From Entoloma clypeatum (taxonomy: Eukaryota; Basidiomycota; Agaricomycetes; Agaricales; Entolomataceae): 64,000 bases of DNA. The DNA is taken from positions 372,001-436,000 of the forward strand of contig OY751486.1 in NCBI GenBank assembly GCA_963565915.1, in the 5' to 3' direction. A model generated the notes under the pieces. That model ran no database searches, had not been told where the DNA came from, and saw nothing but the letters and a program-made list of their open reading frames with translations. Position numbers and translations under genes: made by a program. Positions 9,606 to 19,889 of the stretch are shown here, piece by piece (the first letter of the stretch is position 1; every line of letters begins with the position of its first letter).

Positions 9606-10625
9606 ACTGTGGTCCCCTGTCACTGATGATTTTCTTGGGGATCCCATGAAGCTTCCATATCTGATCCCGATAGATCTTGGCTAATCCTTCAGCCGATAAT
9701 TCCACGGTTGTCGGAATGAGATGGAGCATCTTCGAATGTCTATCCGTGATGACCAGAATCACATTCTTTCCCTCAGACTCTGGTATCGGTCCCACAACGT
9801 CAATCCCTATGTCTTCCCATGGATGACTTGGTGTTGCATGGGGGTGTAGCGGAGCATGTCGTTTCTGTCTGTTGATCTTGTTGCGCTGACAGGTGTCGCA
9901 ACCCTTTACACACTTCTTCACATCATGCAGGATGGTAGGCCACCAGTAGGTGCGAGTGAGGAGTTTGTGTGTTCGATACTGTCCTGGATGCCCAGCCACT
10001 GGTGCATCGTGTGACTCAAACATCAGTTCTTGACACAGTTGCGGGTCCGGTGGAACATAGACTCGTTCGCCTGCATATGTGATGCCGCTTTCCTGTTGAT
10101 ACCAATGAGGATTCTTCTTTAGACCCTGGGCTACTTCTGTCTCCATGCGGTTTGAACCCTTGATGCGTGTGATCCACGGATTTTCGATGGTTGTGATGTT
10201 TCCAATTTTGATGGAATCAGATGTTTCACCCCCTTCAAAGAATTGTTCCTCCGTGAACATCTCCATTTGTACCACATCTTCTGATTCCAATCGTTTCAAG
10301 AATAGTCCCTCCTTGAGCATTTGGTCACTCACTGTCTTGTGGTTCGAGGTCCGTTTCATACCAGGGTAAGCGCGACAGGATGTCCACTTTTGCATTTGTC
10401 TTGCCAGGCACATGCCATAATTCAAAGTCATAGTCTTGTAACTTCATCTTCCAGCGCCTTTGTCATTGATTTAGGTCCTGAGGACGGCGGAAATACTCCA
10501 GGTTCTTGTGATCAGTTAAGATCTCAAAGCGTTCCCTGGCTTCGAGTAGATAGTGTCTCCAATCTTTTAGTGCTTCCATGACTGCCAAGAGCTTGTTTTT
10601 GAGAGAGTACAGCCCCAATTGCATA
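9592..10625 (-). pseudogene. pol: Gypsy A RNase H end and integrase N-terminal half
   Basis: From 10625 the minus strand reads the tail of RNase H (ILTDHKNLEYFRRPQDLNQ, a TGA where RQRRW is expected, then KMKLQDYDFELWHVPGKTNA). A frame change follows near 10345. The 279-aa frame 10431-9592 then carries the integrase zinc region (H..H in HDAPVAGHPG, CVKGCDTC) and core motifs DIGIDVVGP and ISDRGPQF. The RT domain, including its YxDD box, is absent: the protease linker joins RNase H near 10625. Confidence 0.85.
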
Positions 10626-11364
10626 GCCCTTCCTTTGGGATCTTATCGAAGTTCTCCTTCTCAAAGAGGTGAGCAAACCGATCAACGTATGAGGGTCGTT
10701 TGGTTGTGGGAGGTGGTGTGGGAGTGACAGCTTCCAAGATAGGGTCTCCAGGTTTCCATTTCTGATTCGACTTCTTTGGTGCATCTTTGTCGCGTACTTC
10801 AACCATGCGAACCTGGTGTTTGCGACCATCAAGGTTAACCCTGAAATCCGAATGTTTGGTTTGGCATGTAGTTGGACACCGGTTGAACGTTACAGCGCTG
10901 GTTGTCCAATTGATCGTAGGGTTGTGGTGTACCAACCAGTCATGTCCCAAGAGCATGTCTGTTCTCCCAATGTCCAGTACCATCGCTTCCATGGTTTCCT
11001 GATGTGTTCCCAAATCCAGCTTGACTTTGGCAAGTTGGTTCGCTTTTTGTTGTCGATTTGGTGATCCATCTGCATTTAGAATTGCTATGGGCGGTATTCC
11101 TCGTGTGGGGAGGTTCTGTTTGCGTACTATTCTGGGATGGATGCATGTGCGTTCACATCCGCTATCAACCTCAGGTCAAATGACCTTTGGTCCTCGTCGT
11201 GTTTTGAGCTGAGCTAACAGCCTGATCTCTCGTCGTTTCGGAGGTTTGTCTCCCTTCACAATCTTAGTCGACGCAGCGGCTTGCTTGGCAGGGGTGACAT
11301 AGGTTCTATTGTCTGCAGTCATACAAGGCAAGCAAGTCCGTTTAATAGATAAGGGTCGTGACAT
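10567..11364 (-). pseudogene. Gypsy A aspartic protease and linker, joined to RNase H by deletion
   Basis: The frame 11013-10567 carries the protease C-terminal part (VLDIGRTDMLLGHDWLVHHN, NWTTSAVTF) and a Pro/Thr-rich linker (PTPPPTTKRPSYVDRF). The N-terminal part (frame 11364-11176) runs TADNRTYVTPAKQAAASTK through KTRRGPKVI, just before the active-site DSG motif. The last residues (CTLSKTSSWQSWKH) are already RNase H read out of frame, which marks the deletion junction. Confidence 0.75.
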
Positions 11365-12238
11365 AGCATCATTTAATCGGACCCTTCGGGAAAATCCTTC
11401 TCGTCGGTTTCTAAGATTGTGGTTTCATCATTCTCAGCATCTTCCTCGGACACCTTCCTAACCCTTCTGGAGTTCTTCTTCGGCTTGCGGCAGTTGCGCG
11501 CGATATGGCCTTCTTGGTCACAGTTGAAACACTTGCGACCATCTTTCTTCTTTGGAGCGCTACAGTCTTTAGCCAGATGACCGAAGCGCTGACAGTTGTA
11601 GCAATGGGCTACTCCTGCTTTGTCAATCTCCATGGCCTTCCCCTGACCACCATAAGTGGTACCTGATCCACTCCGCGACCCCCCCTACCTTCAGTACTAT
11701 TCTGGGATGAATGCATGTGCGTTCACATCCGCTGTCAACCTCAGGTCGGATAACCTTTGGTCCTCGTCGTGTTTTGAGCTGCGCTAACAGCCTGATTTCT
11801 CGTCTTTTCGGAGGTTTATCTCCCTTCACAATCTTAGTCGACGCAGCGGCTCGCTTGGCAGGGATGACATAGGTTCTATTGTCTGCAGTCATACAAGGCA
11901 AGCAAGTCCGTTTAATAGATAAGGGTCACGACTTAGCGTCGTTTAATCAGACCCTTCGGGAAAATCCTTCTCGTTGGCTTCTAAGATTGTGGTTTCATCA
12001 TTCTCGGCATCTTCCTCAGACACCTTCCTAACCCTTCCAGAGTTCTTCTTTGGCTTGCGGCAGTTGCGCGCAATATGGCCTTCTTGGTCGCAGTTGAAAC
12101 ACTTGTGACCATCTTTCTTCTTTGGAGCGCTGCAGTCTTTAGCAAGGTGACCAAAGCGTTGACAGTTGTAGCAACGGGCCACTCCTGCTTTGTCAATCTC
12201 CATGGCCTTGCTCTGACCACCATAAGTGGTACCTGATC
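11126..12238 (-). repeat. 543-bp tandem duplication of zinc-knuckle plus protease start
   Basis: 11126-11668 and 11696-12238 are copies (offset 570 bp, 27-bp spacer) with a few percent difference by eye. Each holds two CCHC knuckles (CYNCQRFGHLAKDC, CFNCDQEGHIARNC), the gag terminus FPEGSD and the protease N-terminus up to DSGCERTCIHP. The offset is a multiple of three. The duplicate knuckle ORF is at 11373-11633. Confidence 0.9.
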
Positions 12239-13100
12239 TGGTGCGCATGTCGCCGCCACCTCGGATGACCAGTGCATGTCCCTCCATCTGTCGTCCCTTG
12301 TTTCAGATCTCCTTTGCGTACTCGGAGTACGTCTTATCCTCACTTGCCACTTGTTCAGAGATTCTGCGGTTAACGTTCTTTTCCAGGATGTATTTCCCAG
12401 TTTCTTCACCAAGGTTTGACAGCTTCAAGAGCTCTTCAAATTCATCCAAGAATTCATCAACGGTGCGTTTTTCCTGCCTCAGGACTTCAAGTCTCGCTTT
12501 GGCAGCGACTGACTTGTTGGCAACAGAGAATCGTGTTGCGATATCCTGTGAGAATCCTAGCCAGGTGATGTTCTCGTTGTCGACGGCAAGAGCGTCTAAC
12601 TTGTTACTGGCCCAGTGCCTGCCGGACCCAAGGAATCTCTGTTCCTGCGCGTCTGTCGGTTGTGAGAAGGGGTCAAGTCTCTCGTTTCGTGCCCAACGAC
12701 CATACTCGGTCTGTTGTTCGGTGGTTGTGAAGTGGGCGTAGATCTGTTGCTTCGAGTACAACGTGATGATGCGGCTCTGGGACGTCTCGATGTGAGCGTC
12801 CTAATCAATCTTCTGATAACAGTTGTCTGGACACCGATAAACTCTCTGATCTCTGTGATCCGACCTGTCTGAGGTCCTTCTTGAACGCGAAAGCTTTTGA
12901 GTTCGTTCTGTCAGGCGTTGTAACACGCGATCTGGTGTTGTCGAGCAAGATGGATGCTCTCTGCTATCTCGCCGTGGGGGCGATGCTCGTCGTTGTCTAG
13001 TTCTTCGTCAAGCACCTGCTGTAGGATGCGACGGATCTCCGATTCGATGTACTGCTGGATGAGTGTAAAATCAATATGGTGAAGTCTTCAAAGAAGCGTG
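11943..13100 (-). pseudogene. gag: Gypsy A Gag with two CCHC zinc knuckles
   Basis: The frame 12761-12303 holds the gag core (RKHWASNK-type helices, VLRQEKRTVDEFLDEFEELL, YILEKNVNRRISEQV). A TGA at 12303-12305, probably a mutated Trp, separates it from 12287-11943 in the same frame, which has two CCHC knuckles and a basic linker ending FPEGSD. Further N-terminal coding (LQQVLDEELDNDEHRPHGEI) is readable up to about 13100 with stops. The protein would form the virus-like particle. Confidence 0.8.
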
Positions 13101-13151
13101 ACGTCTTGACTCGTCTGGTAGTTGCTCTCTTCGCTCTGGGCGAACCTAACG

Positions 13152-13162
13152 AGATTTAGCAA
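13152..13162 (-). promoter_or_regulatory. Gypsy A self-priming primer-binding site
   Basis: On the minus strand, two nt after the LTR end, TTGCTAAATCT is the exact complement of AGATTTAGCAA located in the LTR (plus 13238-13248). That LTR site lies about 34 nt downstream of a minus-strand TATATAAA box (plus 13275-13282), directly after CCTT. This is the geometry of Tf1/sushi elements, where the first nt of the transcript anneal to the PBS and prime reverse transcription. Confidence 0.75.
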
Positions 13163-13164
13163 CT

Positions 13165-13478
13165 TGTTATGCTTAACAAACCGTTCCAAGGTTCGGGCAG
13201 AGTATGCAGGAAAGTGGAAAGGCGAAGAGCAATGTGATTGCTAAATCTAAGGAAATCTACTACAGTACAGGAGGTTTATATAGGTACTGACTATAGGCGG
13301 TAGCGGATGAGTCAGTACTGCGGAAGGCAGTGCGCATGAGTAAGGCGACTGCGGAAGGCTATGTACAATGAGTCATACATACTGCAGAGCTGAGTAAAGC
13401 TACTGCGGAATGAGTCAGAGCGGTAGCGAAGGGAATGGAAATAGATGTTGCGACATAATGTATTCGTAAGAGGGCACC
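13165..13478 (-). repeat. Gypsy A 5' LTR, first part
   Basis: Matches 7995-8308 of the left LTR and stops at the GCACC target duplication of Gypsy E (13474-13478). The remainder is at 20465-20522. It carries the minus-strand TATA box (13275-13282) and the predicted transcript start near 13248. Confidence 0.9.
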
Positions 13479-14034
13479 TGTTACACTTTTTCACCCTTCT
13501 CCTATGCACCATCACGCGACCCCTCAACCCTTGATCCCCATCACACCCTGTTTCACTTCACTCCGACGACCCTGGGACACGTGTCCCCTCTATCAGCGCT
13601 ATGACTCATAATGACTCGGACCATTCTCCTTTTAGATACATTTTCACTTGTTATCTCTGACTCATGGCCTTGAGGCCTTATCTCTGACTCCTATGCCACA
13701 GCCCCTTGAAACATCTATCTAACCAATGGCTTATTTAGCTCCTGCGCAGCACCTACTTATTTATAGCTATAGGATAAACATATATAAGACCTGTAACCTT
13801 AGAGTAGAGGTCCTTAGCTTGACCTAGGCAAACAACGCTTACTTGTCTATCACTTCGAACGCTCTCCAACTAAGTGCCTTGCGAGGACTTAGCTCTGCCT
13901 GACCCGAACCGAGTCGTCCTTCTGAGGAACTCGCTGATTGACCAAGTCGACCTATTGAGGGACTTGTTGTGGAACCAGTTCGAACCCACGTGATCCGATC
14001 CTTGGACTTGTTGTTGTAGGCTATCGCCGTAACA
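13479..14034 (+). repeat. Gypsy E 5' LTR (556 bp)
   Basis: TGTTAC at the start and GTAACA at the end form the inverted termini. It is equal in length and, by eye, in sequence to 19904-20459. The TATA box TATATAAG at 13781 defines U3/R. Confidence 0.97.
13781..13825 (+). promoter_or_regulatory. Gypsy E core promoter and predicted transcript start
   Basis: TATATAAG (13781-13788) is followed 35 nt later by AGCTTGACCT (13816-13825), preceded by CCTT. The latter is the complement of the PBS at 14037-14046, so the transcript is predicted to begin at or near 13816. Confidence 0.7.
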
Positions 14035-14036
14035 AA

Positions 14037-14046
14037 AGGTCAAGCT
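14037..14046 (+). promoter_or_regulatory. Gypsy E self-priming primer-binding site
   Basis: AGGTCAAGCT begins 2 nt after the LTR and is the exact complement of AGCTTGACCT (13816-13825) at the predicted 5' end of the transcript. This indicates Tf1-like self-priming rather than a tRNA primer. Confidence 0.75.
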
Positions 14047-14328
14047 GATCAACATCGTCAACCCACCGCGGTTTTAGACGCAAAGATTCCTCCCCGACGA
14101 TCCACCTTTGGAGTCCCGTCTGACTCAGAAGACGAACAGGAGTTCGTTGACGCACCTATCACACCACGACCACCGCCGACACCGTACAGAAGAGTAACCT
14201 CCTCTTTCGTACCAGTCAACCCCACATCACCCTCTTACCTCTCTTCGAGACGAAACCCACCGCCGCCAGCTGTTGCTGTTGCTGCACCCAGACCGACCCC
14301 AGACACCCCAAAGACTCCACTTGTAGAA

Positions 14329-15231
14329 ATGACTTCTCAAGTAAGGACCCCAGAAAAGGAAATCAAGATCAGCCCGCCGGCGATCTTCAATGGAGATAGA
14401 AGGAAACTATCTGAATTTTTGTTTGATGCAAACCTGTACCTGGAAATGAACGATGACATTTACAACTCCGACAAGAAGAAGATCCTCTTCACCGTCTCGT
14501 ACATGAAAGGAGGAACGGCCGGACCTTGGAAAGAGTCCTGGCACAGAGATATTTCCATTACCGGAGTATCTGTGTACCCGAAATATGCGGAGTTCATCGA
14601 AAAACTGAGGAAATCGTTTTCCCCAGTTGACAAGGAAGGGGATGCATTAACCATGATGAAAACGCAAAAAATGGAAGGCATGACAGCCGACGAATATGTG
14701 GAGAAGTTCAAACTATGGGCTTCAGAAAGTCTGATCAAAGACGATCGGTCTCTGAAAGACTACTTCATGGAGGCGTTGCCACACGCGCTTCGAGACAAGA
14801 TCTTGGGCCTTGATAAGGTCCCAGGAACAATGGAAGAATGGTACACCACGGCGTCCAGATTGGACAACCAGTGGAGAAGGGCCAAGGCAGTGGCTCTAAG
14901 ACTTAGACCCGATGGGGGAAAGAAAAAGTTCAAAGTGAACTATAACCCCGCACCCCGAAACGCGCATTACGCCCCAGATCCTAACGCCATGGACATTGAT
15001 CGGCTGACCGCCGAAGAAAGAGACGACCACTTCAAGAAAGGGTTGTGCTTCGTCTGCCACCAGGCAGGACATCGTGCTGATGCACACAAAGGAGGAAAGA
15101 CCCCGGTTGCGAACAATACGTTCAAAAAAGCTTCCGATGCTTATGCCCATATCCGAGGCATCTTTAAGGACTTACCAAATGAGGAACAAGACGCCTTGAT
15201 CTCCGAAATGGAGAAACAGGGTTTTCAATAA
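14329..15231 (+). CDS. gag: Gypsy E Gag
   Basis: 300 aa from the first ATG. A gag core (FNGDRRKLSEFLFDANLYL, MKGGTAGPWKESW, MEALPHALRDKILGL) is followed by the basic linker and a C-terminal zinc knuckle-like motif (CFVCHQAGHRADAH, with His in place of the last Cys). The frame is open without a stop from 14020, inside the LTR, giving about 103 extra Ser/Pro-rich codons with no ATG. The true N-terminus may therefore lie upstream (non-AUG start or splicing). The frame ends at TAA 15229-15231, three nt after a slippery heptamer. Confidence 0.93.
   Translation: MTSQVRTPEKEIKISPPAIFNGDRRKLSEFLFDANLYLEMNDDIYNSDKKKILFTVSYMKGGTAGPWKESWHRDISITGVSVYPKYAEFIEKLRKSFSPVDKEGDALTMMKTQKMEGMTADEYVEKFKLWASESLIKDDRSLKDYFMEALPHALRDKILGLDKVPGTMEEWYTTASRLDNQWRRAKAVALRLRPDGGKKKFKVNYNPAPRNAHYAPDPNAMDIDRLTAEERDDHFKKGLCFVCHQAGHRADAHKGGKTPVANNTFKKASDAYAHIRGIFKDLPNEEQDALISEMEKQGFQ
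15219..15231 (+). promoter_or_regulatory. Predicted -1 ribosomal frameshift site, gag to pol
   Basis: In the gag frame the codons are CAG GGT TTT CAA TAA. The heptamer G GGT TTT (15219-15225) fits the X XXY YYZ rule. A -1 slip bypasses the TAA and enters the pol frame, which is open from here through the ATG at 15246. No downstream pseudoknot was assessed. Confidence 0.6.
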
Positions 15232-15245
15232 AGCGGCCTGTACCG

Positions 15246-18200
15246 ATGTCAGCCCCCGCTCAGTTTTCAATCTCCCTATCACCTGTAATTGTAGCCGACA
15301 TGAATGACAAATCTTTTTCGATCCCCATTTCAATGTCAGGAGAAGGAGAAAGCATCGATGAAAGACTAAAGATAAACGCCCTGATAGACTCAGGAGCAGG
15401 AGGAACCTTCTTGGATCAGAAGTTCGCCACAGCTAACCGAATGGAGCTTATCCCATTACTAAAGCCCATTCGTGTGTTCAATGTGGATGGAACAAAGAAC
15501 AAAGAAGGGATGATCACCCATTGTACATGGAAGAAGATCTGGATTGATGACAAAGAACTCGACGTCAGGTTCTTGGTCACCGGACTTGGAAAAGAAACCG
15601 CCATTTTGGGGTTACCATGGTTGAAACAATACAACCCGAAGATTGATTGGGAAAGAGGAACCTTGGATATTGAAACTATCAGGTTCAAGAAAACCCTGGC
15701 AGGGGTCATGAGAAAGAAATTTGATGAGCTCTTGGCGTCAAAGGACAAGAAACCCATTGCTATCGCAGCATGGATGAAAGAAGAACCAAGACAGAGGATC
15801 TTCGTAACAATAGAAGAAATTGATGATGAAGAGACCCTTAAACCAAACAAGGAGGCTCTACCGGTAAATGGACCTATCTTGAAAAAGATAGAGGAAGAAT
15901 CAGACGATGACCTGGACCTCTTCAGGACATATGTCACAATGGACGAACCCATTGAGAATATTTGGATCCAAGCCAAAACCTCGATCTCCCAGAAACACTC
16001 ACACAACACGGACAACACGGACAAACCGAAGAAAGAACTACCAGAACGGTACGATCTGTATCAGAAGGTGTTCGAGAAAACGGCATCCGAGAGATTACCG
16101 GAACATAAACCATGGGACCACGCAATTGACTTAAAACCGGACTTCACCCCGAAAGACTGCAAAGTTTATCCTTTGTCACCAGAAGAACAAACCAAATTGG
16201 ACGAATTCCTGGATGAGAACCTTCGAAAGGGGTACATCAGACCCTCGAAATCACCAATGGCATCACCTTTTTTCTTTGTGGCTAAAAAGGACTCGGATAA
16301 ACTCAGACCCTGTCAGGACTATCGGCGATTGAACGAGGGAACAGTGAAGAATGCATACCCGTTACCCCTGGTCGGAGATTTATTGGACAAACTGAAAGGA
16401 GCAAAGGTCTTTACCAAACTGGACATGCGTTGGGGATACAACAACGTACGGATCAAACCTGGCGATGAATGGAAGGCTGCATTCAAAACCAATCGAGGGT
16501 TGTACGAACCCTTGGTTGCCTTCTTTGGGCTGGCAGGCATGCCGCCCACATTTCAGGCGATGATGAACGAAATCTTCAAGGAAGAACTCGAAGAGGGATG
16601 GTTGCTCATTTATTTGGACGACATCTTCATCTTCTCGGTCAATGACGAAATCGACACCGAACGAACGCTCCGCGTACTAAGAAAAATGATAGAGAATGAC
16701 CTCTATCTCAACCTGGAAAAATGCGAATTTGGAGTCAGGCAGTGCGAGTACCTCGGACTGATTATCAAAGAAAACGAAATCGCGATGGACCCCGTTAAAC
16801 TATCGGGGATAGCGAAATGGCCGGAACCCGTAACTGTGAAACAGGTCAGATCCTTCCTCGGATTTGGAAACTTCTATCGAAGGTTCATTGGACACTACTC
16901 GGACATTGCCAAACCCCTGAATGATCTGACAAAAAAAGATCAAGAATGGGAATGGAATGAAGACTGCCAAACAGCATTTGACATGTTAAAGGACAAATTC
17001 GCGGAATCACCGGTATTGCTAATGCCGAACACTGACAAACCGTTCATAATAGAATCTGATGCATCCAAATGGGCAACAGGAGCAGTACTGCGCCAACAAG
17101 ATGTGAATGGAGACTGGCACCCCTGCGGATATATATCGCACTCATTCTCTGCGCCAGAACGGAACTATGAGATCTATGATCGGGAACTCTTGGGAATTAT
17201 CCGATCACTAGAAACCTGGAGGCACTACCTCCTTGGATCACCGTTTCCAACGGTTGTTCTATCAGATCACAAGAACTTGACGTATTACCGGGAACCCCAG
17301 AAATTGAACAGACGACAGGCACGGTGGAGATTGTATCTCTCCGAGTTTGAACTCAAACTAGTACACACCCCAGGATCGAAGATGATCCAGTCTGATGCCT
17401 TGTCAAGGCGACCGGACCATATACCCAAAGAAGACACGGATAACGAAGACATTATCGTTTTGCCAAATGACATTTTCGTCAAAATAGTGGACTTTGAGCT
17501 ACAAGGAGATATCCTAAAAGCAACCGAGAACGATGAGCTTTTCTCAAAAGCCATCACCGCCCTAAAAGAATCGGGGACGCCACCAATTAAATCCCATTTA
17601 TCAGAATGGAGAACAGAAGACGGAATATTGTTCTTCCGTGACAGATGTTACGTACCGCCAGATGAGACTCTGCGTCGAGAAATAACAAAACGATACCACG
17701 ATTCCCTACCAAGTGGACATCCGGGACATCTGAAGACCCTGGAATTGGTCAGACGAAACTATTGGTGGCCAGGAATGTACGTGTTTGTCAAAAATTATGT
17801 TGGAGGATGTGCAACCTGCCAACAAATGAAAGTCAACACACACCCCACGAACCCTGGATTAATGCCGATCAAAGCACAAAAAGACGCTAGACCATTCTCT
17901 CAGATGACAATCGACTTCATCACGGACTTACCCGAGAGTAACGGGTTCGACAGTATCATGGTCGTAGTAGACCATGGTTCTACGAAGGGGGTAATTTCCA
18001 TCCCTTGCACAAAAACCACCGACGCGACCCTTACCGCCAAACTTTACTTGGACCATGTATACCGAAGATTTGGACTCCCAGACTCGATTCTGTCTGACAG
18101 AGGGCCACAATTTGCCTCTCAGGTCTTCAAGGAGCTAGGACGACTCCTAGGAATCAAACTAATGATGAGCACGGCTTATCACCCTCAAACTGATGGAGAA

Positions 18201-18941
18201 ACGGAACGAGCAAATCAGGAGCTTGAGATCTATTTCCGGATGTTCTGTTCGAACAATCCTGAAACATGGCACGATCACAATTCAACAATGGAGTTCTGTC
18301 ACAATCAAAGAACCCACTCCACAACGAAACGATCCCCATTCTATCTCATGATGGGATATGAACCAAGAGACATACCATTGGCATTTGAAAAGACAAATGT
18401 ACCAAGCGTAGAGGAACGGCTCAAAGAGCTAAAACAAGCAAGAGATGAAGCGCTAGCAGCGCACGAACTAGCCCGTCAGATGATGGCTGAAAGGTCAACA
18501 CGAGGCTTCACCCCATTTGGAAAAGGAGAACGAGTATGGCTTGAAGGAAAGAACCTCCGAATCGGATACCCTTCCAGAAAACTGGCACCTAAAAGAGAAG
18601 GACCCTTTACCATTTCCGAGGTACTCGGGCCCCTGACGTACAAGCTGAAGCTTCCAGAACAATGGAAGATCCACCCCGTGTTCCACGCCTCCTTGTTAAC
18701 ACCATATCGAGAAAACGACACACACGGACCGAACTTCCATAACCCCCCTCCTGATCTGATCGAAGGAGAACACGAGTATGAAGTAGAAGCGATCCTTACC
18801 CACAAGCGACAGGGTAGAGGGTACAAGTATTTGGTCAAGTGGATGGGATACCCATCAAGCGATAACACGTGGGAACCCGAATCCAACTTAAAAAGAGCCC
18901 AGGAAACGCTGGGATACTACAAACAAACCCACCACCTTTGA
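15246..18941 (+). CDS. pol: Gypsy E Pol polyprotein (protease, RT, RNase H, integrase, chromodomain)
   Basis: 1231 codons, uninterrupted. Protease: ALIDSGAGGTF with catalytic D48, then ILGLPWL near residue 120. Reverse transcriptase: TKLDMRWGYNNVRI and the catalytic box YLDD at 456-459. RNase H: ESDASKWATGAVL near 605 and DHKNLTYY. Integrase: zinc region GHPGHLKTLELVRRNYWW with CATC, and core D,D,E in MTIDFITDLP, LSDRGPQF and GETERANQE. Then the GPY/F-type segment REGPFTISEVLGPLTYKLKL and a C-terminal chromodomain (YEVEAILTHKR, YLVKWMGYPSSDNTWEPESN). Full length for a chromovirus. Pol lies in the -1 frame of gag, so expression as Gag-Pol by frameshifting is likely; an internal start at 15246 is the alternative. 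Confidence 0.97.
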   Translation: MSAPAQFSISLSPVIVADMNDKSFSIPISMSGEGESIDERLKINALIDSGAGGTFLDQKFATANRMELIPLLKPIRVFNVDGTKNKEGMITHCTWKKIWIDDKELDVRFLVTGLGKETAILGLPWLKQYNPKIDWERGTLDIETIRFKKTLAGVMRKKFDELLASKDKKPIAIAAWMKEEPRQRIFVTIEEIDDEETLKPNKEALPVNGPILKKIEEESDDDLDLFRTYVTMDEPIENIWIQAKTSISQKHSHNTDNTDKPKKELPERYDLYQKVFEKTASERLPEHKPWDHAIDLKPDFTPKDCKVYPLSPEEQTKLDEFLDENLRKGYIRPSKSPMASPFFFVAKKDSDKLRPCQDYRRLNEGTVKNAYPLPLVGDLLDKLKGAKVFTKLDMRWGYNNVRIKPGDEWKAAFKTNRGLYEPLVAFFGLAGMPPTFQAMMNEIFKEELEEGWLLIYLDDIFIFSVNDEIDTERTLRVLRKMIENDLYLNLEKCEFGVRQCEYLGLIIKENEIAMDPVKLSGIAKWPEPVTVKQVRSFLGFGNFYRRFIGHYSDIAKPLNDLTKKDQEWEWNEDCQTAFDMLKDKFAESPVLLMPNTDKPFIIESDASKWATGAVLRQQDVNGDWHPCGYISHSFSAPERNYEIYDRELLGIIRSLETWRHYLLGSPFPTVVLSDHKNLTYYREPQKLNRRQARWRLYLSEFELKLVHTPGSKMIQSDALSRRPDHIPKEDTDNEDIIVLPNDIFVKIVDFELQGDILKATENDELFSKAITALKESGTPPIKSHLSEWRTEDGILFFRDRCYVPPDETLRREITKRYHDSLPSGHPGHLKTLELVRRNYWWPGMYVFVKNYVGGCATCQQMKVNTHPTNPGLMPIKAQKDARPFSQMTIDFITDLPESNGFDSIMVVVDHGSTKGVISIPCTKTTDATLTAKLYLDHVYRRFGLPDSILSDRGPQFASQVFKELGRLLGIKLMMSTAYHPQTDGETERANQELEIYFRMFCSNNPETWHDHNSTMEFCHNQRTHSTTKRSPFYLMMGYEPRDIPLAFEKTNVPSVEERLKELKQARDEALAAHELARQMMAERSTRGFTPFGKGERVWLEGKNLRIGYPSRKLAPKREGPFTISEVLGPLTYKLKLPEQWKIHPVFHASLLTPYRENDTHGPNFHNPPPDLIEGEHEYEVEAILTHKRQGRGYKYLVKWMGYPSSDNTWEPESNLKRAQETLGYYKQTHHL

Positions 18942-18969
18942 AACCCAACAACCCGCATTCTCTCTCATC

Positions 18970-19863
18970 ATGACCACCGTTTTCGATACCGCCACCAAAG
19001 AACTTCACCGACACCGCCTCTTTAGACTCCTGACCAACCCCGAGCACAATGACAGAGTGCTACGACACATTGACGACGAAACCGACCAGTTTTTGGTTAA
19101 CACATTGTTCGGGCTAATCACCCTTCGCCAATTCCACTATGATACCACCGCCAACATCGCCCGACTCATCGAGGGGCACATCGACACGCTCGTAGACCAA
19201 GGTGTCTACCAACAGTTTGCAAGGCTGTTCCATAACCGCACGAACACCCCCGACGTCACACTCCTAGACCCACCCGTAGAAAACCCTATCCTGACCACTC
19301 CCCTCCCTGACCTTGCCACCACCCCTGAACCGACCCCCATTCCTGACCCGGTTCCCCTTGTCATTAGAAACCCCGACCCCCCGGGCACCCCTTCCCCCGA
19401 ATCCACGTCGCCCCTAATCAGCGATCAAAGTCTTTCCAACGTCAAAACCGACGTCAAGGGAAAGAAGAAATCCTATGGAGTTGTTAAACGCTCCAGAAGA
19501 AAAACCACACGCACCATCATGTCTATTCCATTAGGACATGGATCATCATCTCAGACTCCCATCGATCTCACCAACGAACCCGGCTACCTTGATTATGAGA
19601 TTGACACGCACGGACGCGCTCACTCCCCACATGAGACTTGGCGCCGTCCGGCAGGATGGCCACATATTGACAAAGGCCGCAAATGCGGTATATGCGGAGC
19701 CAGAGGACACATCGAATGTCAGTGTGGACAATTCGCATGTGGAAAATGCGGAAGAAAGGCGGCTGGGCATTACAGTTATGAATGCCTTGGCCTTGGATAT
19801 GCAGCGCTGGGAGATGACCAGTATGAATTTGACGACGACGCCGTGCACAACATGGCAACTTGA
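18970..19863 (+). CDS. Gypsy E ORF3: Pro-rich protein with C-terminal Cys/His cluster
   Basis: 297 codons, starting 28 nt after the pol stop and ending 40 nt before the 3' LTR. Residues 1-95 are helical (TATKELHRHRLFRLLTNPEH, FGLITLRQFHYDTTANIARL). Residues 100-150 are very Pro/Thr-rich, followed by a basic patch (KGKKKSYGVVKRSRRKTTR). The C-terminal 65 residues hold CGICGARGHIECQCG, CGKCGRKAAGHYSYEC and an acidic tail. The first resembles a zinc knuckle and the second a variant C-x2-C..H..C motif. It is not part of a standard Gypsy; function unknown, perhaps nucleic-acid chaperone or regulator. The intact frame in a young element suggests it is maintained. Confidence 0.8.
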   Translation: MTTVFDTATKELHRHRLFRLLTNPEHNDRVLRHIDDETDQFLVNTLFGLITLRQFHYDTTANIARLIEGHIDTLVDQGVYQQFARLFHNRTNTPDVTLLDPPVENPILTTPLPDLATTPEPTPIPDPVPLVIRNPDPPGTPSPESTSPLISDQSLSNVKTDVKGKKKSYGVVKRSRRKTTRTIMSIPLGHGSSSQTPIDLTNEPGYLDYEIDTHGRAHSPHETWRRPAGWPHIDKGRKCGICGARGHIECQCGQFACGKCGRKAAGHYSYECLGLGYAALGDDQYEFDDDAVHNMAT

Positions 19864-19889
19864 AACATTGAAGCCGGTGACTTCAAGCA

